The translations under genes and the position numbers were made by a program. Positions 16,741 to 25,115 of a stretch of 64,000 bases of DNA are shown piece after piece. The number at the start of each line of letters is the position of its first letter. Positions within the stretch are counted from its first letter, which is position 1. This DNA is from Clostridia bacterium (lineage in GTDB: Bacteria > Bacillota > Clostridia > Christensenellales > Borkfalkiaceae), in contig CAAGGZ010000079.1 in assembly GCA_900769545.1 (NCBI GenBank), positions 37,066-101,065 on the forward strand, read 5' to 3'. The notes beneath the pieces were generated by a model, which did not search any database, was not told the origin of the DNA, and saw nothing but the letters and a program-made list of their open reading frames with translations.

Positions 16741-18330
16741 TTATAAATTTTCAAAGATTTTCTCACCCCGTCGTTTCAGCCAAATAATCAGCCCGAGAGC
16801 TATCAGCGCAAACAACGCCAACCAAAGCAACGCATAGCTCCAAGCAGGCAAATACTTACCAAACAGGAAATATCCGCCGAGCGGCAACAAAGACACTCCC
16901 CAACCGCCAAACATTGCAAGAATCGAGGACAATCCCTGCTTTACCGCCTGCGTTTCATTCGTCCAATGTAAATTCGGGAATTTGAGATTGATGGCAAGCC
17001 CCATTAGGGCGAACATCATAGAGCAAACCAACGCTATTGCCACAAGCAAAAACAGCCAACCCCAAGCGAGTTCCATTATAAGCCCCATCACCACACCGCA
17101 AACGAGCGCAGGAATAGCCGTCAACAAAAAATGCAAATATATTTTTGATTTAAACACCTTGGAAGTCTCCGCAGGTAACGATTGAACAATCCAAACGGAT
17201 TCCCCCTCAAGGGATACCGAGCACGCCGATACCATATTCGACGAAGCCATAAAACAAAGAATAATCGCCACTATCAGGGCCAGCGTATCCCCCAGAACTG
17301 CGTTCAACGCAGAGGTCAACCCGAAAAGGTCTCCCTTCACGAAAACCATAACGCTCATGATAATCATCATAATCGTACCCATAGACGCGTTCAGAAAATA
17401 GGCAGGACTTTTGATAAAGTGTAAGAACTCACGCTTAAAAAGCGCCGCTTGCGGCGAAGCAATTTTTCCCACTTCGCCTTTATATTTCGCGCGTTTTCCG
17501 CTATGACGCATCGTTGCGATACACAAATACGTCGCCGACAAGATTAAATACACCAAAGCAAATACGCCGCCAAACATTGCCCCAAATAAGAGCAAAGCCC
17601 CCACGTCTCCGCAAGCAGCTTCCCCCAGCTTAGCAAAAGGATACAACGCCGTTTGCATAACCTTTCCAACCGCTTCGCCGTGCGTCATAACGTAAGTGAG
17701 ATATTCCTGCATTTTGTTGTTGAGCACTATATACACCACTGTAAAGCCTGCAAATCCAAGCACCGTCAGCAAATTCTTTAAAGGGAATTTTGCTGTAATC
17801 CAAGCGAGTAAAAAACCCAACAAACAACAAATTGCCATCGCTCCGAGTGGCACAACCAACAATAAAACGATTCCGTTGAATAGAGCGGTTACGCTCCACC
17901 CTGCAACCGTATAATATTTCACCAACGCAGGCGCAAATACGAGGGTTTCACAGGCAAACGTCAATAAATACAGCCCCATCATACGAGAAAGCAGGATTGC
18001 CCACGTAGGAATAGGCATTGACAACAGAAAATCGTTATCCTTCGCCTCGTAAAGCTGCGTTTTTGCCATAAATACGCCGCCGATAATCCCAAATCCCGTC
18101 GCTACCGTCGCCATAAAGGCGAAATAAACCCAACCAAAACCAGCCGCAACCAAAGGCGCGCAAAGCTCCCCTGCCATCAGCCAAAACAGTACCGCCATAC
18201 CCCCAAATCCGTATAAAAAGAGAGCTGCAAATCCAACGATTACGCCAACGGAACGCTTTTTACCGTTTTTTCCAATCGTGAAAAAGGCTTTCAACGCCCA
18301 TATTTGTTTTTTTAATAACGCTTTTATCAT
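16741..18330 (-). CDS. ABC-2 type transporter permease
   Basis: This 529-residue integral membrane protein has about twelve hydrophobic segments. A loop rich in Lys/Arg near the middle (RHSGKRAKYKGEVGK) is followed by FKREFLHFIKSPAYF, typical of large ABC-2 exporters of Firmicutes. It starts 9 bases after the ATPase gene and must form an exporter with it. The cargo is unknown. One copy of the TACATGGG-type repeat lies directly after its stop codon. Confidence 0.85.
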   Translation of the reverse strand: MIKALLKKQIWALKAFFTIGKNGKKRSVGVIVGFAALFLYGFGGMAVLFWLMAGELCAPLVAAGFGWVYFAFMATVATGFGIIGGVFMAKTQLYEAKDNDFLLSMPIPTWAILLSRMMGLYLLTFACETLVFAPALVKYYTVAGWSVTALFNGIVLLLVVPLGAMAICCLLGFLLAWITAKFPLKNLLTVLGFAGFTVVYIVLNNKMQEYLTYVMTHGEAVGKVMQTALYPFAKLGEAACGDVGALLLFGAMFGGVFALVYLILSATYLCIATMRHSGKRAKYKGEVGKIASPQAALFKREFLHFIKSPAYFLNASMGTIMMIIMSVMVFVKGDLFGLTSALNAVLGDTLALIVAIILCFMASSNMVSACSVSLEGESVWIVQSLPAETSKVFKSKIYLHFLLTAIPALVCGVVMGLIMELAWGWLFLLVAIALVCSMMFALMGLAINLKFPNLHWTNETQAVKQGLSSILAMFGGWGVSLLPLGGYFLFGKYLPAWSYALLWLALFALIALGLIIWLKRRGEKIFENL

Positions 18331-18339
18331 AATACACCC

Positions 18340-19044
18340 TTATTCTGCGAGCTCCAAGAATACGTTTTCAAGGCTGGAATCCCCTTTCACCTCGTCCATG
18401 GTACCCGTCTTTATCAATTTTCCGTCCTTAATGATGGCAACCTTGTCGCATAATTTTTCCGCCACTTCCAATACGTGCGTTGAGAAAAATATCGCGCCGC
18501 CTTCCGCGCAAATTTTACGCATAATCTCTTTTAAGGTATGCGAGGCCTTCGGGTCAAGCCCGACAAACGGTTCGTCCATAATAATCAATTTCGGAGCGTG
18601 CACCAACGCCGAGATAATCGCCAATTTCTGCCGCATACCGTGCGAATAGGCAGAAATAGGTTGCGCCAAATCCTGCGTCAAAGCAAACGCCTCCGCATAC
18701 TCGTGAATACGCTGTTTACGCTCCGCTTGCGGTACTTTAAAAATATCCGCAACGAAATTGAGGAACTGAATCCCCGTCATATAGGCATATAAATCAGGGT
18801 TATCGGGAATATACGCAATTTTTTCCTTGCACGCGCGCGGAGCTTCTTTCACCGAAACCCCGTCCACATAGATTTCCCCCTCTTCAAAGTTCAAAATACC
18901 GCAACAGGACTTTAAGGTAGTGGTTTTCCCTGCCCCGTTATGACCGATAAAGCCATAGATTTCCCCTTTTTGAATATGCAGACTCAAATCGTCTACCGCT
19001 TTCTTCTCTCCGTATACTTTCGTCAAGTTTTTAATCCGTAACAT
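18340..19044 (-). CDS. ABC transporter ATP-binding protein
   Basis: The 234-residue ATPase has Walker A GHNGAGKTT (about 35-43), signature YSHGMRQKL, Walker B LIIMDEPFVGLDP and the H-loop FFSTHVLE. It belongs to the group that pairs with ABC-2 permeases, here the gene directly downstream. A promoter overlapped by a perfect inverted repeat lies just upstream, so expression is probably repressed by a regulator, perhaps of the GntR/YtrA kind. No such regulator is encoded nearby. Confidence 0.92.
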   Translation of the reverse strand: MLRIKNLTKVYGEKKAVDDLSLHIQKGEIYGFIGHNGAGKTTTLKSCCGILNFEEGEIYVDGVSVKEAPRACKEKIAYIPDNPDLYAYMTGIQFLNFVADIFKVPQAERKQRIHEYAEAFALTQDLAQPISAYSHGMRQKLAIISALVHAPKLIIMDEPFVGLDPKASHTLKEIMRKICAEGGAIFFSTHVLEVAEKLCDKVAIIKDGKLIKTGTMDEVKGDSSLENVFLELAE

Positions 19045-19060
19045 TTTACCTCTCCTTGTT

Positions 19061-19100
19061 ATGATATCAAAATGATATCATATAATTTATATCTTGTCAA
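19061..19100 (-). promoter_or_regulatory. Promoter with overlapping palindromic operator (ABC-2 exporter)
   Basis: On the minus strand TTGACA (19095-19100) and TATCAT (19072-19077) lie 17 bases apart. A perfect 9-3-9 inverted repeat, ATGATATCA and TGATATCAT around AAA (19061-19081), covers the -10 box and the probable transcription start. That is a classic repressor site. Confidence 0.75.
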
Positions 19101-19116
19101 GCCTTTTTTAAAAATT

Positions 19117-19159
19117 TTTTCTATAATTTTGCATTTTGCATTATGCACTTTGCATTTAA
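19117..19159. repeat. TGCATTTT-type intergenic repeat
   Basis: Short units of TGCATTTT, TGCATTA and TGCACTT follow one another after CTATAATTT, in the gap between the ABC exporter and tgt. Similar stretches occur at 44198-44231, 45970-46035 and 48968-49078. Confidence 0.7.
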
Positions 19160-19188
19160 AAAACGGACGACAAAACCGTCCGTTTTTC
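19155..19188 (-). terminator. Intrinsic terminator after tgt
   Basis: AAACGGACG pairs with CGTCCGTTT around seven bases, with T runs on both strands. It lies directly after the tgt stop. Confidence 0.85.
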
Positions 19189-20337
<1,149 letters not shown>

Positions 20338-20356
20338 TCATTTTTCAACGTTTACG

Positions 20357-20385
20357 ATTATAGCATACTTTGTTTGAAATTGCAA
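20357..20385 (-). promoter_or_regulatory. Sigma-A promoter of tgt
   Basis: TTGCAA (20380-20385) and TATAAT (20357-20362) lie 17 bases apart on the minus strand. Confidence 0.75.
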
Positions 20386-20504
20386 TATTTTCCGTCAAAA
20401 AATTCTTAAAAATAACTTTATGCGTTATATTCATTCTTTTTATACATTTATGCAGGAATCCCTTGAAAAGATTGAACTTTTTTTATAATTTCCAACAAAA
20501 ACGA

Positions 20505-20553
20505 TTGACTTCTTGCAAAAATAAGATTACAATGACGTAGTATTTGATATTAC
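20505..20553 (+). promoter_or_regulatory. Promoter and possible operator of the amino-acid transporter operon
   Basis: TTGACT (20505-20510) and TACAAT (20528-20533) lie 17 bases apart. Directly downstream, an imperfect palindrome GTAGTATTTGATATTAC (20537-20553, seven of eight pairs) covers the expected transcription start and may be a repressor site. Confidence 0.7.
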
Positions 20554-20578
20554 ATTATATAAATAAGGAGAACACATC

Positions 20579-21433
20579 ATGAAAAAACTTATTGCAATGA
20601 CGCTTGCAGCAGTTGCTGCATTCGCAACCATCGGCTTCGCTTCCTGCGGCAGCAAAGAAGAAGATAAGAATATCAAAGTTATGAAAGATATTCTTCTCAC
20701 CGAAGAAGATTACGCTTTTGCAATCGCAAAAGAAAACACCGCTCTTTTAAACGAAGTAAATACTTTGCTTGCAACGTGGACGGACGACGGCAGTCTTGAC
20801 GCGCTCATCAATTCCTACTTCGACGGTACGGCAACGTTCACCTATGAAAATAAGAGCTCAACCCCTGCCGAAGGCGATTTCGTTATGGCTACCAACGCAT
20901 ACTTCCCTCCTTTTGAATCGGTCGAAGGCTCTGCCTTTAAAGGCGTTGACGTAGAAATCGCATACAAGTTGGCAACCGCTATGAACAAGACCTTGTTCGT
21001 ATACGATATGGAATTTGACTCCATTATTTCCAGCGTTAAGAACGGCGAAAGCGATATTGGTATGGCTGGTATGACGGTTACGGATACCCGTTTGGAACAG
21101 GTAAACTTCGCAACCCCTTACTATTCTTCCGCGCAGGTTATTTCCGTACTTGCAAGCGACACGACGTTTGACAACTGCAAGACGGCTGCTGAAGTAGAAG
21201 CTATCCTTGCAAGCAAGGGCTCCGATTATAAAATCGGTACGCAGAACGGTACGACGGGTTTCATGTATTCCAAGGGCGACGCTGACTTCGGTTACGACGG
21301 CTTCCCTAACGTTACGACGCAGGGCTATACGACGGGCGCGCTTGCAATGAAAGACTTGCAGAACGGTAAGCTCAACGCTGTTATCCTCGACCTTCAACCC
21401 TCGTTGATGATTGCGGCAAGTATGAATAAATAA
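20579..21433 (+). CDS. Amino-acid ABC transporter binding lipoprotein, apparently circularly permuted
   Basis: The 284-residue protein has a lipoprotein signal (FASC, Cys23). Residues 31-83, with LLTEEDYAFAIAKENTALL and DDGSLDALINSYF, look like the usual C-terminal end of family 3 solute-binding proteins. A linker follows (84-99). Residue 100 onwards, MATNAYFPPFE, is the usual start of the mature domain. The chain stops at LDLQPSLMIAASMNK, where normal members would continue into the segment now at the front. The fold would be the same with shifted ends. It should bind a polar amino acid for the permease and ATPase downstream. Confidence 0.88.
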   Translation: MKKLIAMTLAAVAAFATIGFASCGSKEEDKNIKVMKDILLTEEDYAFAIAKENTALLNEVNTLLATWTDDGSLDALINSYFDGTATFTYENKSSTPAEGDFVMATNAYFPPFESVEGSAFKGVDVEIAYKLATAMNKTLFVYDMEFDSIISSVKNGESDIGMAGMTVTDTRLEQVNFATPYYSSAQVISVLASDTTFDNCKTAAEVEAILASKGSDYKIGTQNGTTGFMYSKGDADFGYDGFPNVTTQGYTTGALAMKDLQNGKLNAVILDLQPSLMIAASMNK

Positions 21434-21453
21434 GGACTTAAAGTTACCCCAAA

Positions 21454-22146
21454 ATGAAAAATATAGAAATCTTTTGCAGACAATTTTTTGAATTGGGGGG
21501 ATATAAAAACTTTCTTAAAGGCCTCTCCAACACCGCAACTATTGCGGTGTTTGGTCTTTTGATAGGTTTTTTACTCGGTTGTATCATCGCCACTATAAAG
21601 CTTATCCCCTCTAAAAACCCTATTGCGCGTATAGGAGCCGCTATCTGCGACGTTTACGTTGCCGTATTCCGCGGTACGCCTATGGTTGTGCAGCTCCTTT
21701 TAATGCACTTCGCCGTTTTTCCTGCGCTTAATATCAATATTGAAGCCGTTACCGAAGCGACGATTATTTTCGGCTTGAACAGCGCAGCGTATATGGCGGA
21801 AATTTTAAGAAGCGGCATCAACGCCGTAGACGTTGGACAAATGGAAGCAGGACGTTCCTTAGGCTTTGGCTTTACAACGACGATGATTCGTATTATTTTA
21901 CCCCAAGCCATCAAAAATATTTTACCGACACTGGGCAACGAGTTTATCGCGCTGATTAAGGAAACGTCTGTCGTGAGCTTCATCGCCGTTGTCGATATTA
22001 CAAAATCTTTCCAGAATATCGCAGCAAGCACCTACGAATATTTTGTGCCTTACATTGTTTTGGCAATCGTATACCTTGTGCTTGTCCTCTTTATTACCTG
22101 GCTTATTCAAATCATGGAAAGGAGGTTGAAGAAGAATGAAAGATAA
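21454..22146 (+). CDS. Amino-acid ABC transporter permease
   Basis: The 230-residue membrane protein has about five hydrophobic segments and the HisM/GlnP pattern. [16 protein letters not shown] lies near residue 65. The EAA loop is [29 protein letters not shown], near residues 130-155. It begins 20 bases after the binding protein gene and overlaps the ATPase gene by 11 bases. It forms the membrane pore for uptake of an amino acid. The substrate is not evident. Confidence 0.93.
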   Translation: MKNIEIFCRQFFELGGYKNFLKGLSNTATIAVFGLLIGFLLGCIIATIKLIPSKNPIARIGAAICDVYVAVFRGTPMVVQLLLMHFAVFPALNINIEAVTEATIIFGLNSAAYMAEILRSGINAVDVGQMEAGRSLGFGFTTTMIRIILPQAIKNILPTLGNEFIALIKETSVVSFIAVVDITKSFQNIAASTYEYFVPYIVLAIVYLVLVLFITWLIQIMERRLKKNER

Positions 22147-23071
22147 AACGTTACAAACAGAAATTTGCAAAGTTCCCGAATCGGAGCGTTGCGATTGTCT
22201 GCTCCGCGTGAATAATCTCCATAAAAAATTCGGCAATCTTCAAGTTTTACAAGGCGTAAGTATTGACATCAACAAAGGCGACGTCGTAGCGGTTATTGGG
22301 CCTTCGGGTTGCGGTAAATCCACTTTCTTACGCTGTTTAAACCTTTTGGAAACTCCGTCTTCCGGCGAAATCATCATTGAAAACGAATACGTATTCAAAA
22401 AACAACGCGTATATTTAAAGCGTCAGATGAAAGAGCTGCTTGCCCTCAAAAAACAAGGCACTTTCGACGAAAACGCCAAGCAGCGTTACGAGGAAGTTAA
22501 GGCGCAATACAACGCCATGAAAGCGGAAGAAAAGCTCATCGATAAAGCGGCGGAAAAGAATATCAATCTCCACCGCCAAAAAATCGGTATGGTTTTCCAA
22601 CAATTCAATCTCTTCCCCCATCTCACTGTGCTGAAAAACATCACGCTCGCGCCCATAAAGCTGAAAAAAGTTCCCAAAGAAATCGCAGAAGAAAAAGCGA
22701 TAGAGCTACTGAAAAAGATTGGGCTCGAGGACAAAGCCAACGTCTATCCTTCCACCCTTTCGGGGGGACAGAAGCAGCGTATTGCCATTGTCCGCGCGCT
22801 CGCGATGGAACCCGACATCATGCTCTTTGACGAACCGACTTCCGCACTCGACCCCGAAATGGTAGGCGAAGTATTAAAGGTTATGACGGAGCTCGCCAAC
22901 GAGGGCATGACCATGGTAGTAGTAACGCACGAAATGGGCTTTGCGAAAGAAGTAGCCAACCGTATCATTTTCATGAACGAAGGCGTCATCAAAGAAGAAA
23001 ACGCACCCAAAGAATTCTTTGAAAACCCCAAAGACGAACGTTTGAAAGAGTTCCTTTCTAAGATTTTATAA
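22136..23071 (+). CDS. Amino-acid ABC transporter ATPase with helical insertion
   Basis: The 311-residue protein is a GlnQ/HisP-type ATPase with Walker [10 protein letters not shown] (about 55-63), Q-loop [11 protein letters not shown], signature LSGGQKQR and Walker [14 protein letters not shown]. It is about 60-70 residues longer than usual. There is an N-terminal extension of some 22 residues with three Cys, and a charged, probably helical insertion at about 85-142, between Walker A and the Q-loop. The start is supported by AGGAGG and overlaps the permease gene. Confidence 0.93.
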   Translation: MKDKTLQTEICKVPESERCDCLLRVNNLHKKFGNLQVLQGVSIDINKGDVVAVIGPSGCGKSTFLRCLNLLETPSSGEIIIENEYVFKKQRVYLKRQMKELLALKKQGTFDENAKQRYEEVKAQYNAMKAEEKLIDKAAEKNINLHRQKIGMVFQQFNLFPHLTVLKNITLAPIKLKKVPKEIAEEKAIELLKKIGLEDKANVYPSTLSGGQKQRIAIVRALAMEPDIMLFDEPTSALDPEMVGEVLKVMTELANEGMTMVVVTHEMGFAKEVANRIIFMNEGVIKEENAPKEFFENPKDERLKEFLSKIL

Positions 23072-23076
23072 CGATT

Positions 23077-23835
23077 ATGAAATTTAATTATCATACACAC
23101 ACAAAACGTTGCAACCACGCGCAGGGCGACGAACGCGCATACGTGGAGAGCGCCATCGAAAACGGCTTCCAAGTGTTGGGCTTTTCTGACCACGCCCCCT
23201 ACAATTTCCCTCATCCGACTTTTTATTCGAGCTTTCGTATGCAAAGGGAAGAATTGGAGGAATACGCCGAAAACGTGCGCGCGCTCGCCAAAGAATATGA
23301 AAAGGATATCCGCATTTTGTGCGGCTTCGAGCTTGAATATTATCCCGATTTTCATAAAGAGCAAATGTCCTTTTTGAGCAAGGTTAAGCCCGATTATCTC
23401 ATTTTAGGGCAGCATTTTATCGGCAACGAAATTTACGACCTCGCTTCTCCTCGATTAAACGGAGATTTGGGTTTATCCGCTTACGTTTCGCAGGTACTTG
23501 CAGGGCTCGCCACAGGCGATTTTCTCTACCTTGCTCACCCTGATTTGGCAGGTTTCCATTTTTCGCCGCAAATTGTCGAGCAGGAATACCGCCGTCTTTG
23601 CGAGGGAGCAAAACGTATGGGAATCCCAATCGAAATAAACTTCTTGGGCTTACGCACCAATCGACACTATCCCAACAAAATCTTGTTTAAAATTGCCGCA
23701 GAAGCGGGCAACGACATCATTTTTGGCTGGGACGCGCACTCCCCACAGGAACTTTACGATCCTTCTTCGGAGCAAACTGCAAGAGAATGGGTGAAAGAAC
23801 TCGGTTTGCATATAATCGATAAACCGATTTTATAA
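23077..23835 (+). CDS. hisK: Histidinol-phosphatase, PHP family
   Basis: This 252-residue PHP-domain protein begins NYHTHTKRCNHA, has GFSDHAPY (about 47-54), GFELEY and LGQHFI, and ends with FGWDAHSP. These metal-ligand motifs match HisK/HisJ histidinol-phosphatases, which remove phosphate in the next-to-last step of histidine synthesis. Other PHP phosphoesterases look similar, so the substrate is an inference. It starts 5 bases after the transporter ATPase and seems to be the last gene of that operon. This might hint at histidine or a related substrate. A terminator follows. Confidence 0.75.
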   Translation: MKFNYHTHTKRCNHAQGDERAYVESAIENGFQVLGFSDHAPYNFPHPTFYSSFRMQREELEEYAENVRALAKEYEKDIRILCGFELEYYPDFHKEQMSFLSKVKPDYLILGQHFIGNEIYDLASPRLNGDLGLSAYVSQVLAGLATGDFLYLAHPDLAGFHFSPQIVEQEYRRLCEGAKRMGIPIEINFLGLRTNRHYPNKILFKIAAEAGNDIIFGWDAHSPQELYDPSSEQTAREWVKELGLHIIDKPIL

Positions 23836-23845
23836 TTTTATATTG

Positions 23846-23868
23846 TATAATAGACACATATTGTCTAT
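23846..23868 (+). promoter_or_regulatory. Possible -10 box with adjoining palindrome before the XRE gene
   Basis: TATAAT (23846-23851) runs into the perfect inverted repeat TAGACA-CATAT-TGTCTA (23851-23867). No good -35 box is seen, and a terminator hairpin lies between this site and the XRE gene. Confidence 0.4.
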
Positions 23869-23870
23869 CT

Positions 23871-23910
23871 ATTCCACGGCATTTCTCGTTTTATGTCGTG
23901 GAATTTTTAT
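23871..23910 (+). terminator. Intrinsic terminator after the histidinol-phosphatase gene
   Basis: ATTCCACGGCAT pairs with ATGTCGTGGAAT (12 bp, one G-U pair), followed by TTTTTAT. Confidence 0.8.
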
Positions 23911-23950
23911 AAATATTTTGATACAATTATCTATAAAAGGAGGCATACAA

Positions 23951-24478
23951 ATGAACCAACAGAAAATGGGAGAATTTCTCAAAAGGCTACGAAAAGAAAA
24001 AGGGTTGACTCAAGAACAATTAGCAGAACATTTCTACGTTTCTTCTCGAACCGTATCACGGTGGGAAACGGGTAGCAACATACCAGATATAGATATGCTC
24101 ATAGAACTTGCGAATTTCTATGATGTAGATATTCGTGAAATCATAGACGGAGAAAGGAAAAACACGAAAGTGGATAATGAAACTAAAGATACAATAAAAA
24201 AAGTTGCAGAATATGCGGATGCCGAAAAACGAAAATTAAAAGCAAAGCTGCTAAATTTCTCCATAGGCACTTTTATCTTTTTAATTATTTTTTGCTTATC
24301 GAACACAGGCATTTTCAATTCACTCCCTATTGAACCTAATGAAGAAATAAATAATTTTCTACGCGGATTTTCACTGGGCGTTGCAATGGCGGCTTTGGGA
24401 TTAAATATCCTGTATCTCTGCGGATTTCTTGATAAAGCCCGAAAATACAAGTTGAAAATCTTTCATAAGAATAAATAG
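23951..24478 (+). CDS. XRE-family regulator with C-terminal membrane segments
   Basis: The start is the ATG at 23951, which has AAGGAGG at proper spacing. Upstream codons in frame lie across the terminator. The 175-residue product has a Cro/C1-type helix-turn-helix in its first 60 residues (LRKEKGLTQEQLAEHF, VSSRTVSRWETGSNIPD). A charged linker follows, then two hydrophobic segments near residues 90-110 and 130-155. Such membrane-bound XRE proteins are common in Clostridia and sense unknown signals. The next gene codes a tiny membrane protein and probably shares its transcript. Confidence 0.85.
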   Translation: MNQQKMGEFLKRLRKEKGLTQEQLAEHFYVSSRTVSRWETGSNIPDIDMLIELANFYDVDIREIIDGERKNTKVDNETKDTIKKVAEYADAEKRKLKAKLLNFSIGTFIFLIIFCLSNTGIFNSLPIEPNEEINNFLRGFSLGVAMAALGLNILYLCGFLDKARKYKLKIFHKNK

Positions 24479-24490
24479 GAGGAATGTACA

Positions 24491-24649
24491 ATGAATTGGT
24501 TCTTAATTATAGGAATTTTGCTTAACAGCGCGCTAATTGTAGTCAATCGCTTCATCTATAAATTACCCAATAAAGTTCAATTTCCTTTACTGTTTTTCGG
24601 AATTATACTACTTATCATTGGTATTGTGCAATCAAGTAATCTTTGCTGA
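24491..24649 (+). CDS. Small membrane protein of 52 residues, unknown
   Basis: An ATG at 24491 follows AGGAGG and lies 12 bases after the regulator's stop. The product is 52 residues, starts MNWFLIIGILLNSAL, and has two hydrophobic segments separated by a short loop with Lys/Arg (about residues 19-27). A terminator follows 41 bases later. I do not recognise a family. Tight coupling to the XRE membrane regulator suggests a shared role. Confidence 0.7.
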   Translation: MNWFLIIGILLNSALIVVNRFIYKLPNKVQFPLLFFGIILLIIGIVQSSNLC

Positions 24650-24690
24650 TATATCAACTCAAAATAACCCAAAAATATAGCGTCAAAACG

Positions 24691-24726
24691 AAAAGACTAA
24701 CGAAAAAAATCGTTAGTCTTTTATTC
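24691..24726 (+). terminator. Intrinsic terminator after the XRE operon
   Basis: AAAAGACTAACG pairs perfectly with CGTTAGTCTTTT around eight bases and is followed by ATT. The flanking A and T runs could let it act on both strands. Confidence 0.85.
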
Positions 24727-24752
24727 TCTCAAAAAATCTTTGAATAAATGCT

Positions 24753-24803
24753 CTTCAACCCGTACATGGGTGCCTGTTTCATAATTTCAACGCAGACATG
24801 GGC
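24753..24803. repeat. TACATGGG-type intergenic repeat, copy 1
   Basis: CTTCAACCCGTACATGGGTGCC is followed after a short gap by TTTCAACGCAGACATGGGC. The same two-part layout recurs at 35651-35701 and 32504-32549, with single halves at 16716 and 47177. Confidence 0.65.
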
Positions 24804-24837
24804 ATCATCTTACTCCCAAAGCGTGGCAACGTGCCGC

Positions 24838-25110
24838 CAGCGTTCCGCTGGACCTTGACTTTGATTTTTCTACAACCATAACTCAACCGAAGTAAAACGG
24901 CGGAGGTACGAGCAGTTCAAGGCGCTGTAAGGGCGCATACCGATAGTATGCAACCGAACAGCAACGTAGAAATGCGACGTATATACATCATTTTTAAACA
25001 AAGCAAGATACAAGAAAGACAAGGCGTGGCGCGTACGCTGACGGGAGTGTACATAGACGTACACGAGCAAAGCGCACACAGCCACAACGCAGTATTTCGC
25101 CGTATATTCT
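24838..25110. repeat. Non-coding region with two tandem structured repeats
   Basis: No credible gene is seen from 24727 to 25115. Two units of about 110 bases start with CAAGGCG (24929 and 25020) and end with CAACG(T/C)AG, a few bases, and CGTATAT. Each centre folds the same way. Unit 1 has GCTGT, then GCATAC/GTATGC, then ACAGC. Unit 2 has GTGGC and CGCT, then GTGTAC/GTACAC, then AGCG and GCCAC. A separate perfect hairpin, CCAGCG-TTC-CGCTGG, lies at 24838-24852. Confidence 0.65.
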
Positions 25111-25115
25111 TTGTT

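Noticed and set aside
24785..24803. Likeness of TTTCAACGCAGACATGGG to a template-switching adapter used in cDNA libraries
   Set aside because: The match is partial (two bases missing), copies differ from each other, and one lies in frame in a gene, so library contamination seems unlikely.
24870..25085. Minus-strand frame of 71 codons downstream of the ABC exporter
   Set aside because: It runs through the structured repeat units, lacks a binding site and has no recognisable features.
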